Below, one piece after another: positions 17,129 through 26,781 of a stretch of 36,577 nucleotides of DNA. The first letter of the stretch is position 1; each line of letters begins with the position of its first letter. The DNA comes from an uncultured Clostridiaceae bacterium (GTDB lineage: Bacteria; Bacillota; Clostridia; TANB77; CAG-508). The translations under genes and the position numbers were made by a program. The notes under the pieces were generated by a model, which was given only the letters and a program-made list of their open reading frames with translations, was not told the origin of the DNA and searched no databases. The DNA lies in assembly GCA_948469815.1 (NCBI GenBank), contig CAOKMR010000015.1:1-36577 (forward strand). The letters are read 5' to 3'.

Positions 17129-17157
17129 TTGAAAAAACAAAACAAATAAGATATTAT
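17129..17157 (+). promoter_or_regulatory. Promoter of the 17187 gene
   Basis: TTGAAA (17129-17134), 17-bp spacer, TATTAT (17152-17157), 29 bases before the start codon. Confidence 0.55.
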
Positions 17158-17186
17158 ATTAATACAAAGTAAAAAGGAGAAAAATC

Positions 17187-18128
17187 ATGGAAACATTTGA
17201 TAAAAAAATAAAACAAATAAAAAGTAGAAGAATACCTTTAGCAATAATCATGCTAATGATTGCAGCTGTTATATTTATATTAGCAATAATTGAATTGTTA
17301 CCAAAAGAAATTGAATATGTAGAATTTAGAAAAGACAGAAAATTAGGTAATTATGCTAAAACAACAGTATATTATTTAATGGGTCCATTAGTACAAGTTA
17401 AAGATTCTAAAGATGGAATTATTTCAGGCTATTATGTAGCGGTTGGAAAAGAAAATGATATGTTTATTATAAGACTAAAAGAACACAATATAGAAATACC
17501 AATACTTGGAAAGGATATAGATGAAAATTCAATAGATTCATTAGAAGGAAGAGAACTTTTAGGTAATGTTCAATTAAGTTCTTCTAGTTTAAGAAGTGCC
17601 TTAAATAATAGCTTGAATAATATATATAATGAAAAAATTGCAAATAATAATAATTTTGAAAAAGTTTTTGGTGGATATTATTTAGATACAGTTATAGAAG
17701 TAGAAAATAATGCAAAAAATTTATTTATATTAGATATATTTTTTATAATGATAGTGATTATGTGTTTATTTATAAATAAGTACATAAGAAAAAACGTAGA
17801 TAGAAATCTTAATAAATTAAAAGCAAAAGGAAAATTAGAAGAAGCTATAAAAGAATTTGAAGGTGAAAAGTTAATAAGTTATAAAAAATTAAAAGTTTAT
17901 TTATCACCTAATTATATATTTAGTTATTGTGTTGGATTTGATATTATAGCTTTTAAAGATATCAAACAAGTTACTGTATCTAAAAAAGTTTTTGGAAGTT
18001 CAAATAAGAATAAATATATAATTATTACTACGAAAGATGATATAGAATATTATATAGCACCAATTAGCAAAAAAAGGCATAAATTTATATTTAATGAGTT
18101 ACTTACAAAGATTAAAGAAAAAATTTGA
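17187..18128 (+). CDS. Two-helix membrane protein of unknown function
   Basis: A 313-aa protein with membrane helices at ~17-40 (LAIIMLMIAAVIFILAIIEL) and ~182-202 (LFILDIFFIMIVIMCLFI). The segment between them, ~140 residues, should be outside and has mixed alpha/beta character; the last ~110 residues are cytoplasmic and basic (VSKKVFGSSNKNKYIIITTKDDIEYYIAPISKKRHKF), with beta strands. I do not recognise the family with confidence; similar two-helix proteins of unknown function are widespread in Clostridia. The start follows AAAAAGGAGA. It has its own promoter and no clear terminator before the PBP gene, which is 190 bases further. Confidence 0.7.
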   Translation: METFDKKIKQIKSRRIPLAIIMLMIAAVIFILAIIELLPKEIEYVEFRKDRKLGNYAKTTVYYLMGPLVQVKDSKDGIISGYYVAVGKENDMFIIRLKEHNIEIPILGKDIDENSIDSLEGRELLGNVQLSSSSLRSALNNSLNNIYNEKIANNNNFEKVFGGYYLDTVIEVENNAKNLFILDIFFIMIVIMCLFINKYIRKNVDRNLNKLKAKGKLEEAIKEFEGEKLISYKKLKVYLSPNYIFSYCVGFDIIAFKDIKQVTVSKKVFGSSNKNKYIIITTKDDIEYYIAPISKKRHKFIFNELLTKIKEKI

Positions 18129-18318
18129 TAAGATATATAGAATATTAAATATAAAATCAGTAATTTTTCAATACAAGAATAAGACCATTATCTAATAGCA
18201 AAAATTAATAAATATTTCATAAAATACTTTATCTTTTAATTTTTTTGTAATATAATATAAAATATTTATACCTATAAGGGTACAAGACCTAAGTACCTAA
18301 GAAAGGAAGAAATAAACT

Positions 18319-20940
18319 ATGAGTGATGAAAAAGTAAAAAATAGAAAACAAAAAAAGGAGAGAAAAGGAAAAAATAAAAAAGGAAATAAGAAAGTAAAGA
18401 AAATATTATTAATAACATTTTTGACAATACTAATATTAGGAGTTATAGCAGTAGGAGTATTATTTGGAGTAGTATTTGGACTAATTAAAGGAGAATGGTC
18501 TTTATCAGAAGAAGACTTAGAGATAGAATTTGCAAATTCAACAATTGTAGACATGGATGGTAATGTAATTGGTACATTAAACGGTGATGAAAACAGAATA
18601 ATAATAAGCAAAGACGAAATGTCTAAATACTTAGAACAAGCATTTATATCAATAGAAGACGAAAGATTTGAAACACATAAAGGAGTTGACTTAAAAAGAA
18701 CATTAGGTGCAACTTTAACATTTGTAACACATAAAGGCAGTTCATCATATGGTGGAAGTACTATAACTCAACAATGTGTAAAAAATCTAACAGGAGAAGA
18801 TGATAGCAAAGGAATAAATGGTGTACTAAGAAAAGTTAAAGAAATGGCTAGGGCATACCAATTAGAAAAAATTTGGTCAAAAGACCAAATACTAGAGCTA
18901 TACTTAAACCTAATTCCCTTAGGTGGAGATGTATATGGAGTAGAGATGGCATCAAGAAAATACTTTAATAAATCAGCAAAAGACCTTACAGTAGTTGAAT
19001 CAGCATATTTAGCTGGAATTACAAATGCACCTAGTACATATAATCCATTTGGAGATCATGGATATGGAACAGATGAAGCAAAGACAACAAGAATAAATAA
19101 AAGAGTAACAAATGTATGTTATAAAATGAATGAATTAGGACGTTTAAGTGATGATGAATACAAAAAAGCACTAGAAGAAATAGAAGCAGGAATTAAATTT
19201 GAACAAGGAACTACATCAAGCAATTCAAACCACTCATATCATACAGAGGCAGCAATAAGACAGGTAATAAAAGAGTTAATGGCAAAGAATAGTTGGTCTG
19301 AAGAAGAAGCAAAACTACACTTATATGGTGGAGCATATACAATATATACAACTCAAGATACAAATTTACAAAAAACAGTGCAAGATGCTTACTTAAATAA
19401 AGATTGGATAACAACAAAAACAGTAACTAAGAAAAATGAAGAAGGAAAAGATGAAAAAATAAAGGAACAAATACAATCTGCAATGGTAATAATAGACCAC
19501 TCTACAGGATATATAGTTGCAGGTACAGGAGCATTAGGAGAAAAAACAGCCTGGGGAGTTAACAGAATGGTTGAAAACGGTTCACAACCAGGTTCATCAA
19601 TAAAACCATTAGCAGTTATTGCACCATCATTACAGGAAGGTTTAATTACTGCAGCATCAGTTGCAGAAGATAGCCCAATAACCTTTGGAAGTTGGTCACC
19701 ACATAATGATAAACAAGATGGATATTATGGACTTATGAATATTAGATGGATTTTAAGAGTATCTAGAAATCTTCCAGAAGTAAGAATGATGGCAAAATTA
19801 ACTCCAGAAAAATCAGCAGAATATTTAAAAGCTATGGGTATAAGCTCACTTGCAGGTGATGAAGGACTATCTCTAGCATTGGGAGGATTAACCAATGGTG
19901 TTAGTCCACTTGAAATGGCAGCAGCATATGCTACAATAGCAAATTATGGAGTTTATATAGAACCTACATATTATACAAAAGTAGAATCATCAACAGGAAA
20001 AGTATTAATAGAAAAACAACAGGAAACACATAGAGTATTCTCAGAACAAAATGCATGGATACTTCAATCATTACTTACAGAACCAACAGGAACAGGTTTG
20101 ACAGGAGCAAGTGGAGCAACTGCAACAGGAGCTGTATTAAAGGGATATCAAACATCAGGAAAAACAGGGACCTCAAATGATACTCTATATACATGGTTCT
20201 GTGGATTTACACCTTACTATACAGCATCTATGTATTTTGGATATGATAGTTATGAAAAAAATGAAATTGGAAGAGTAAAAGCACCAGGAAGTGGTACAGT
20301 AGCAAGAAGATGGGCATCAATTATGAAAAAAGCACATGAAGGATTAGAACAAAAAAGATTTGAAATGCCATCAGGGATAACAACAGCAAAAGTTTGCTCA
20401 AAATCAGGATTATTAGCCACTGGATTATGTAGCAGTTCAGGAACAGTTTATACAGAATATTTTGTAACAGGAACGGTGCCAAAAACATCATGTTCATCTC
20501 ATAATGAAACTGCAATATGTAGTGAAACAGGATTATTAGCAAGTGATGGATGTCCGTACGTAGTAAGAAAATTATTTATAAAAAAGGAAAACGAAAATGG
20601 GTCAACAGGTATGTTTAGTGCAGATAGTGAAAGTATACCTATGCCAACAGAGAAATGCCCACATGGACCACAAACTCCACAAGAACCACCAGAAGGAGAA
20701 AATCCTACAGACCCAAATAATCCAGAAGAACCTAACAACCCAACTCAGCCACCAGAAGGAAATAATACAGTAGATCCAAATAATCCATCAGAAGGAAATA
20801 ATACAACAGAACCGAATAATCCATCAGGAGGAAACAATACAACGACTCCACCATCAGGAGGAAATACAATACAACCACCAGAAGGAAATAATACAGTACC
20901 ACCAACAGGAGGAAACACAGTAAATAATACGATTGAGTAA
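18319..20940 (+). CDS. Class A penicillin-binding protein (transglycosylase and transpeptidase)
   Basis: Bifunctional peptidoglycan synthase of 873 aa. A very basic cytoplasmic tail (1-27) precedes one membrane helix (~28-52). The GT51 domain follows with EDERFETHKG (catalytic Glu113), GGSTITQQ, and KIWSKDQILELYLN. The transpeptidase has SxxK as Ser426-Ser-Ile-Lys429, SxN as Ser482-Arg-Asn484, and Lys615-Thr-Gly617. The C-terminus has two Cys-containing SKSGLLATGLC / CSETGLLASDGC repeats, then a low-complexity tail (~785-873) of Pro, Asn, Gly, Glu and Thr repeats (NNP, EGNNT, SGGN) which probably spans the wall. All active-site motifs are intact. The start follows AAAGGAAG; a TATAAT at 18251 with a weak -35 is the likely promoter. 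Confidence 0.93.
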   Translation: MSDEKVKNRKQKKERKGKNKKGNKKVKKILLITFLTILILGVIAVGVLFGVVFGLIKGEWSLSEEDLEIEFANSTIVDMDGNVIGTLNGDENRIIISKDEMSKYLEQAFISIEDERFETHKGVDLKRTLGATLTFVTHKGSSSYGGSTITQQCVKNLTGEDDSKGINGVLRKVKEMARAYQLEKIWSKDQILELYLNLIPLGGDVYGVEMASRKYFNKSAKDLTVVESAYLAGITNAPSTYNPFGDHGYGTDEAKTTRINKRVTNVCYKMNELGRLSDDEYKKALEEIEAGIKFEQGTTSSNSNHSYHTEAAIRQVIKELMAKNSWSEEEAKLHLYGGAYTIYTTQDTNLQKTVQDAYLNKDWITTKTVTKKNEEGKDEKIKEQIQSAMVIIDHSTGYIVAGTGALGEKTAWGVNRMVENGSQPGSSIKPLAVIAPSLQEGLITAASVAEDSPITFGSWSPHNDKQDGYYGLMNIRWILRVSRNLPEVRMMAKLTPEKSAEYLKAMGISSLAGDEGLSLALGGLTNGVSPLEMAAAYATIANYGVYIEPTYYTKVESSTGKVLIEKQQETHRVFSEQNAWILQSLLTEPTGTGLTGASGATATGAVLKGYQTSGKTGTSNDTLYTWFCGFTPYYTASMYFGYDSYEKNEIGRVKAPGSGTVARRWASIMKKAHEGLEQKRFEMPSGITTAKVCSKSGLLATGLCSSSGTVYTEYFVTGTVPKTSCSSHNETAICSETGLLASDGCPYVVRKLFIKKENENGSTGMFSADSESIPMPTEKCPHGPQTPQEPPEGENPTDPNNPEEPNNPTQPPEGNNTVDPNNPSEGNNTTEPNNPSGGNNTTTPPSGGNTIQPPEGNNTVPPTGGNTVNNTIE

Positions 20941-20950
20941 AATAGTTATA

Positions 20951-20982
20951 AAATATATGGGATATTTATGTCCCATATATTT
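20951..20982. terminator. Terminator after the PBP gene
   Basis: Perfect 12-pair stem AAATATATGGGA / TCCCATATATTT with an 8-base loop, 10 bases after the PBP stop. The 3' arm ends in TTTT. Confidence 0.6.
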
Positions 20983-21012
20983 TAAAGAAACTATATAAGA
21001 AAGGAAAAGATC

Positions 21013-22398
21013 ATGGGATTAAAAATATATAATACTTTAACTAGAGAAAAAGAAGAATTTAAACCTTTAAATGGAACAGATGTAAAAATTTATTCTTGTG
21101 GACCAACAGTGTACAGCTATGCACATATAGGAAACTTTAGAACATATATATTTATGGACACATTAAGAAGAGTTTTAAAATACAATGGTTATAAATTAAA
21201 ACATGCTATGAATATTACAGATGTTGGACACCTTGAATCAGATGCAGATGAAGGCGAAGATAAAATGTTAAAAGCAGCTAAGAAGGAAAATAAAAATCCA
21301 TATGAAATTGCAAAATTTTATACAGATGCCTTTTTTAAAGACTTTGATATATTAAATATAGATAGACCAGAGATAATATGTAAAGCAACAGACCATATTG
21401 AAGAAATGTTACAATTTGTTAAAGAAATTGTAGAAAATGGATATGCATATGAAACAAGCAGAGGAATATATTTTGATATATCTAAACTAGACAAATATCC
21501 AGTATTATCAACAAGAAAAATCGATGAACAAATAGCAGGTGCAAGAATTGCAGTAGATGATGAAAAAAGGAATCCAGAAGATTTTGCACTTTGGATAAAG
21601 GCACCAGAAAATCATATAATGAAATGGGAAAGCACTTGGGGATTATCTTATCCAGGATGGCATATAGAATGTTCAGCAATGAGTAGAAAATACTTAGGAA
21701 ACGAATTTGATATTCATACAGGGGGAATAGACCATATTCCTACTCATCATGAAAATGAAATTGCACAATCAAAAGGAGCAAATGGAAAAATACCTGCAAA
21801 ATATTGGATGCACTGTAATTATTTACAAGTTGATGGTGGAAAAATGTCTAAAAGTTTAGGAAATGTTTATACTGTATCAACACTAATTGAAAAAGGTGTA
21901 AATCCATTAGCATTCAAACTATTCTGCTTTTCATCACATTATAGAAACAATATAAATTTTACCTTTGAAGGAATTGAAGCTACAAATAAAGCTTATGTTA
22001 GATTAAAAGATGGATATAATAAGCATAAAGAGGGGAAGGAAGATATTAGCGAGGAAATAATAAATGAATTCAAAACAAAGTTTGAAGACGCAATAAATGA
22101 TGACTTAAATATGCCGATGGCAATGGGAGTAGTTTGGGATGTTATAAAATATCCATCCAAATCAGAAAAGCTTTCAAAGCTATTAGAAAAGTTTGATGAA
22201 GTTTTAGGTTTAAAAATAAATGAAATTGATAAAAATAGTATAGATTTACCAGAAGAAATAAAAGAATTAATTGAGCAAAGAAAAAATGCTAGAGAAAATA
22301 AAGAGTGGGAGTTATCTGATAAATTAAGAGATAAGATATTAGAATTAGGATATTCAGTAAAAGATACAAAAAATGGAATGGAGATAGAAAAAGCCTAA
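21013..22398 (+). CDS. cysS: Cysteinyl-tRNA synthetase
   Basis: Class I synthetase, 461 aa, charging tRNA-Cys with cysteine. Signatures: HIGN at 38-41 and KMSKS at 277-281; zinc site ligands Cys29, Cys220, His245 and Glu249. WHIECSAMS and GGIDHIPTHHENE are typical of CysRS. The DALR/anticodon region is in the last ~150 residues. Length is normal. The start at 21013 follows AAAGGAAAAG. No T-box leader is seen; only 30 bases separate it from the PBP hairpin. The downstream DUF1189 gene starts 30 bases after the stop, so cysS, DUF1189 and ftsH may form one transcript. Function is secure; how it is regulated is not. Confidence 0.97.
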   Translation: MGLKIYNTLTREKEEFKPLNGTDVKIYSCGPTVYSYAHIGNFRTYIFMDTLRRVLKYNGYKLKHAMNITDVGHLESDADEGEDKMLKAAKKENKNPYEIAKFYTDAFFKDFDILNIDRPEIICKATDHIEEMLQFVKEIVENGYAYETSRGIYFDISKLDKYPVLSTRKIDEQIAGARIAVDDEKRNPEDFALWIKAPENHIMKWESTWGLSYPGWHIECSAMSRKYLGNEFDIHTGGIDHIPTHHENEIAQSKGANGKIPAKYWMHCNYLQVDGGKMSKSLGNVYTVSTLIEKGVNPLAFKLFCFSSHYRNNINFTFEGIEATNKAYVRLKDGYNKHKEGKEDISEEIINEFKTKFEDAINDDLNMPMAMGVVWDVIKYPSKSEKLSKLLEKFDEVLGLKINEIDKNSIDLPEEIKELIEQRKNARENKEWELSDKLRDKILELGYSVKDTKNGMEIEKA

Positions 22399-22428
22399 TA
22401 AAAGTTTTGGAAGGATTGATATAAAATA

Positions 22429-23421
22429 ATGGAAAAATCAAATAATAAAAAAATGAATTTTTTTGTTAGAACATATAAAGCGGTAACTAAATTTGAAACT
22501 TATACACAATTTGCAATAGAGCCTATATCAAAAGCAATTAAATATTTAGCAATATTAGTTTTAATATTTTCAATAATTGTTACAACTATTTATATAACAT
22601 CCTTTAAATCAAAAATTTCACAAGGTGTTTTATATTTAAAAGAAAATATAGAAGATATAAATTTTAATAATAAGACACTAAGTTATAACAATGGTGAATA
22701 TTCAATTTATAATGATGACAAAAATATGATACCAATTATTATAGTTGATACTAGTGAAGAACCAAATATAGAGGAATATAGAAATAAAGTAAAATTATAT
22801 GATTATGGATTTATATTATTAAAAGATAAAATTGAAATGTTTATATCAACACAAAGTGATGAAAATCAATTTACAACAATGCTATATTCGGATTATAATA
22901 TTGATAACATGAGTAAAGAAGAAATATTAAATAGTATTAATAATCCGATTATATGTGTTTATTTAGGAATAGCAGTATTTATAGTAGAATTTATACAATA
23001 TTTTATCTATATATTATTAAATGCAGTCGTATTAGCTGTAATGGGACAATTGCTTGCCATGATATTAAAACTAAGGATGAAATTTAGTGAAACATATAGA
23101 ATGGGAATATATGCTCTAACTTTACCTGCAATACTAGAATTAATATATATTATACTAAATAACACCACAGGATTAGTAATACAATATTTCTCTTGGATGT
23201 ATACAACAATATCATATATATATATTTGTGTAGCTATACTTATAATAAAAACAGACTTTATAAATATGCAAAATGAACTAATAAGAATAAAAATGGAAGA
23301 GCAAAAGGAAGAAAAAGACACATTAGAAGAACAGGACGAAACAAAAGATGAAAATACAGAAGAAAAAAAAGAGGAAGACTCTAATGAAGATAGTGACTTA
23401 AAAGAACAGACAGAAGGCTAA
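22429..23421 (+). CDS. DUF1189-family membrane protein
   Basis: A 330-aa membrane protein. A first helix lies at ~38-58 (AIKYLAILVLIFSIIVTTIYI), an outside domain of ~100 residues follows, and three or four helices fill ~175-282. The segment NFFVRTYKAVTKFETYTQFA near the N-terminus and the helix arrangement fit the DUF1189 family of Firmicutes, whose role is unknown. The last ~45 residues are almost entirely Glu, Asp and Lys, a disordered acidic tail (EEKKEEDSNEDSD). ftsH starts 33 bases after the stop. An adaptor or substrate relation to FtsH is possible but is only inference from position. Confidence 0.72.
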   Translation: MEKSNNKKMNFFVRTYKAVTKFETYTQFAIEPISKAIKYLAILVLIFSIIVTTIYITSFKSKISQGVLYLKENIEDINFNNKTLSYNNGEYSIYNDDKNMIPIIIVDTSEEPNIEEYRNKVKLYDYGFILLKDKIEMFISTQSDENQFTTMLYSDYNIDNMSKEEILNSINNPIICVYLGIAVFIVEFIQYFIYILLNAVVLAVMGQLLAMILKLRMKFSETYRMGIYALTLPAILELIYIILNNTTGLVIQYFSWMYTTISYIYICVAILIIKTDFINMQNELIRIKMEEQKEEKDTLEEQDETKDENTEEKKEEDSNEDSDLKEQTEG

Positions 23422-23454
23422 TTAGCTAATATAAAATATGGAAGGAATATGATA

Positions 23455-25257
23455 ATGAAAAAAGAACCAAAAAAAGAAAGAAATAATAAGAAAAAAATGC
23501 TTGTTGTATTACTCACAATATTACTAATTGCATTAATAGCCCTTACAGCTTTATTGGTAATATACTCAGACACAAAGAACAAAGAAAACTTACCATATAC
23601 TACATTATTAGATTACTTAGAACAAGACAAAATTGAAAAGATGGAAATGACTTATGGTTCAACTACGTTAAAGGTAACACTCAAAGAAAGAGAAAAAGAA
23701 GAAGACACAGAAACTGTAATAGTACCTAGCATACAAGCATTTATGGAACATGTACAGAATAAAAAAATGGAAGGTAAAGACATTAATTTAGAGCAAAAAC
23801 CAGCAAGTATAATAACAACAATAGCGAGCAAGGCTTGGTCAATTATCCCAACAATATTAATGATAGCTTTATTTGTAATGATATTTCAAATGCAAGGACT
23901 GGGAGATAAAGGTGTAGTATATGATGGTGAAGAAAACAAAAGCAGTGTAAAATTTGAGGATATTGCAGGATTAGAAGAAGAAAAGAATGAATTAGTAGAG
24001 ATAGTTGGATTTTTAAAAGACCCTAAAAAATTTAGAGATATGGGAGCAAAAATTCCAAGAGGAGTCCTACTTTGTGGTAAACCAGGAACTGGAAAAACTT
24101 TACTTGCAAAAGCAGTTGCAGGAGAAGCAGGAGTTCCCTTTATAGCAATGAGTGGTTCTGAATTTATAGAGATGTTTGCAGGACTTGGAGCATCACGTGT
24201 AAGAAAATTATTTGCAAAAGCAAAAAAATTATCTCCATGTATAGTTTTTATAGATGAAATAGATGCAATTGGTTCAAGAAGAACAGGAGGTGGTGGAGCA
24301 GAATCAGAAAACAACCAAACATTAAATCAATTATTAGTTGAAATGGACGGATTTGAAACTGATAATGCAGTAATAGTATTAGCAGCAACAAATAGACCAG
24401 AAATGTTAGATAAAGCCTTATTAAGACCAGGAAGATTTGATAGACAAATAACAGTAGCACCACCAGATATTAAAGGTAGAGAGCAAATTTTAAAAATACA
24501 TGCAAAAGACAAAAAATTTGCAGATGATATAAATTTAGCAGATATTGCAGACGATACAGCAGGATTCACAGGAGCAGAATTAAGTAATATATTAAATGAA
24601 GCAGCAATAATTGCAACAGTAAATGACCATGAAGCAATACAAAAAGAGGATTTAGAAGAAGCCATAAAAAAGGTAACAGTTGGATTACAAAAAACAAGTA
24701 GATTAATGTCAGAAAAAGATAAAAAATTAACAGCATATCATGAAGCAGGACATGCTATAGTCAGTAAATTCCTTCCAACAGTAACGGATGTAAAAGAAAT
24801 ATCAATTATACCAAGAGGAGTTGCTGGAGGATATACAATGTATAAATCAGATGAAGACAAATACTATGTATCAAAAACAGAAATGGAAGAAAAACTAATT
24901 TCATTATTAGGAGGACGTGCCGCAGAAAGACTAATATTAAATGATATATCAACAGGAGCAAGTAATGATATAGAAGTTGCAACAAAAATTGCAAGAAACA
25001 TGATAACTGTATATGGGATGAGTGATACACTAGGACCAATATCATTAGTAGTAGATACACCAGAAGAATTAAGACTATTTGGTCATAACATTGAAGATGA
25101 AATAGGAACAGAAATAAAAACTATAATAGATACAGCATATGTTAGAGCACAACAAATATTAAATGCAAATATGGAAAAATTACATCAAATAGCACAAATA
25201 TTATTAGAAAAAGAAACAATAACACAAGACGAATTTGAACAAGTATTTATGTCTTAA
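23455..25257 (+). CDS. ftsH: ATP-dependent zinc metalloprotease FtsH
   Basis: Membrane AAA+ protease of 600 aa. Two helices (~17-38 and ~118-140) flank a short outside domain. The AAA domain has Walker A GKPGTGKT (208-215), Walker B IVFIDEID (263-270), the pore loop EMFAGLGASRVR and an SRH with RPGRFDRQ. The protease has HEAGH at 429-433 and a third-ligand region STGASND. The start at 23455 is favoured: GGAAGG is 9 bases upstream, while ATG 23449 is too close. The pore motif, FVGVG in most homologues, reads FAGLG; the key Phe is kept. Length is slightly shorter than the usual ~640 because the C-terminal tail is short. A 153-bp inverted-repeat element follows. Confidence 0.95.
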   Translation: MKKEPKKERNNKKKMLVVLLTILLIALIALTALLVIYSDTKNKENLPYTTLLDYLEQDKIEKMEMTYGSTTLKVTLKEREKEEDTETVIVPSIQAFMEHVQNKKMEGKDINLEQKPASIITTIASKAWSIIPTILMIALFVMIFQMQGLGDKGVVYDGEENKSSVKFEDIAGLEEEKNELVEIVGFLKDPKKFRDMGAKIPRGVLLCGKPGTGKTLLAKAVAGEAGVPFIAMSGSEFIEMFAGLGASRVRKLFAKAKKLSPCIVFIDEIDAIGSRRTGGGGAESENNQTLNQLLVEMDGFETDNAVIVLAATNRPEMLDKALLRPGRFDRQITVAPPDIKGREQILKIHAKDKKFADDINLADIADDTAGFTGAELSNILNEAAIIATVNDHEAIQKEDLEEAIKKVTVGLQKTSRLMSEKDKKLTAYHEAGHAIVSKFLPTVTDVKEISIIPRGVAGGYTMYKSDEDKYYVSKTEMEEKLISLLGGRAAERLILNDISTGASNDIEVATKIARNMITVYGMSDTLGPISLVVDTPEELRLFGHNIEDEIGTEIKTIIDTAYVRAQQILNANMEKLHQIAQILLEKETITQDEFEQVFMS

Positions 25258-25284
25258 AATAAGTAATTAAACTATAAAACATAA

Positions 25285-25437
25285 GAGGTAATTATATTAA
25301 TTTTTCCATCGAACTCAAAAGACCCCGTAATGTGCGAAAGTATGAGATGAAATTAAAATATTTATTACATTACTTTGCAGTAATCCGTAAGTAGCAGGCT
25401 GTTTGAGCTTCGATTACAAAATTAATATAATTACCTC
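25285..25437. repeat. 153-bp inverted-repeat element before purD
   Basis: Perfect 20-bp terminal inverted repeats: GAGGTAATTATATTAATTTT (25285-25304) and its complement at 25418-25437. Inside, an 11-pair stem (TCGAACTCAAA with TTTGAGCTTCGA, one bulge) and a GTAATGT/ACATTAC stem (25327-25333, 25367-25373) continue the fold. There is no ORF. It looks like a MITE-like element or a structured RNA. Each arm contains an outward-facing promoter-like sequence. Confidence 0.65.
25403..25431 (+). promoter_or_regulatory. purD promoter in the right arm of the inverted-repeat element
   Basis: TTGAGC (25403-25408), 17-bp spacer, TATAAT (25426-25431), 46 bases before the purD start. The mirror image in the left arm (TTGAGT 25318-25313, 16-bp spacer, TATAAT 25296-25291) points leftward. 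Confidence 0.5.
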
Positions 25438-25476
25438 AATGTAAATGAAATTTATCAAAAATGAGGAGGAATAGAA

Positions 25477-26781
25477 ATGGAAAAATGTATATTACTAGGA
25501 AATGGAGCAAGAGAAGCAGTAATCGCAGAAAAAATATCAGAAGGATTTGAATTATATTGTATAATGCCATATGAAAATCCAACAATTTCAGAATTTGCAC
25601 AAAAATCAAATGGAAAAATATTAATAGGAGACCCATTTGATAAGGAATTAGTAAAAAAATTCATAAAAGAAGAAGATATAACAAACTGTGTAATAAGTAG
25701 TGATAACTTATTAAGAGATGGATTAATAGACTTAGCAAGACAATTAGGATTAAAAACATTTGGACCAACATCATTAGGTTCAAAAATAGAATGGAGCAAA
25801 ACTTATGCTTTAGACATCGTACAAAAAATTGCACCAGATATGGTAATAAAAAACTTTGAAGTAAGAAGCAAAGAAGAGCTAAGAAAAATAATAGATGAAA
25901 ACTATCAAGACGATAGTTTTGTTATAAAACCAGAAGGATTAACAGGAGGAAAAGGTGTTAAAGTAGGAGGAATACACTTTAAAGGTAAAGAAGAAGGATA
26001 CAAATACGCATTATCATGTTTAGAGGATAGTGGAGTGGTTATAGTGCAAGATAAAGTAGAAGGAAGAGAATTTACAGTAACAGGATTAACAGACGGAAAA
26101 AATCTTGTTATAACCCCAACTACTTTTGATTATCCATATAGATTTGATGAAGATAAAGGACCAGGAACAGGTGGAATGGGATGTTTAAGTTTTGAAACAG
26201 GTCTATTACCATTTTTAAACAAAGAAGATATTAATAAATGTGCAGAATTAATGAAAAAAGTAATTGAATATATAAATCGTGATAGTAATGAATTTACAGG
26301 ACCAATCTATGGAGGATTCTTTAAATGCGAAAATGGAATAAAATTTATTGAATTTAATGCAAGATTTGGAGACCCTGAAGCACTAAATATATTAAATACA
26401 TTAGAAACACCATTTAAAGAAGTATTTTATAATATTCAAAAACAAGAGCTATCAGAAGAAAACTGTAAATTTGCAAAAAAAGCAATTTGTACAGTTTATA
26501 TGGTAAGTCCAAACTATGCAATAGCCTCAAGCAAAGAACCTTGTAAATATACACTAAACAAAGAAGAAATAAACAAAAAAGGAGCAAAAGTATATTTTGC
26601 AAGTTCAAAAAGAGTAGAAGGTAATTCTTATGAATCAGTTGGAAATTCAAGATTAGTAGCTATTGTTGCAGAAGATGAAAACTTAGAAAAAGCAAAACAA
26701 AAAGTATATAAGGCAATAGAAGGAAATGTAGATAGTGTATTGAATTTTAGGAAGGATATTGGAACAATATATATACATTAA
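25477..26781 (+). CDS. purD: Phosphoribosylamine-glycine ligase (divergent)
   Basis: ATP-grasp enzyme of purine synthesis joining phosphoribosylamine and glycine. The start has AGGAGGAATAG upstream. Evidence: N-terminal GNGAREAVIA (family GNGGREHA), FVIKPEGLTGGKGVKV in the ATP-grasp domain, DYPYRFDEDKGPGTGGMGC (family DHKR..D.GPNTGGMG), and NARFGDPEA with RFGDPE at 296-301, the PurD signature. Length 434 aa is normal. Several signature positions differ (GNGA for GNGG, FDYPY for QDHKR), so it is a divergent copy. No other purine genes are adjacent, which is unusual for purD. It may be a regular PurD in a split pathway or a related ligase with another amine substrate. Confidence 0.82.
   Translation: MEKCILLGNGAREAVIAEKISEGFELYCIMPYENPTISEFAQKSNGKILIGDPFDKELVKKFIKEEDITNCVISSDNLLRDGLIDLARQLGLKTFGPTSLGSKIEWSKTYALDIVQKIAPDMVIKNFEVRSKEELRKIIDENYQDDSFVIKPEGLTGGKGVKVGGIHFKGKEEGYKYALSCLEDSGVVIVQDKVEGREFTVTGLTDGKNLVITPTTFDYPYRFDEDKGPGTGGMGCLSFETGLLPFLNKEDINKCAELMKKVIEYINRDSNEFTGPIYGGFFKCENGIKFIEFNARFGDPEALNILNTLETPFKEVFYNIQKQELSEENCKFAKKAICTVYMVSPNYAIASSKEPCKYTLNKEEINKKGAKVYFASSKRVEGNSYESVGNSRLVAIVAEDENLEKAKQKVYKAIEGNVDSVLNFRKDIGTIYIH

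Noticed and set aside
20670-20937. Repetitive sequence (CCATCAGGAGGAAA-like units) resembling a tandem repeat or CRISPR
   Set aside because: It is the in-frame coding sequence of the Pro/Asn/Gly tail of the penicillin-binding protein; units are irregular and have no spacers.
20941-21012. T-box or other tRNA-sensing leader before cysS
   Set aside because: Only 72 bases separate the genes, most of them the PBP terminator hairpin; no T-box sequence is present.
25285-25476. Purine, ZTP or PRPP riboswitch upstream of purD
   Set aside because: The inside of the inverted-repeat element lacks the conserved cores of those aptamers as I know them; inverted-repeat element is the simpler reading.
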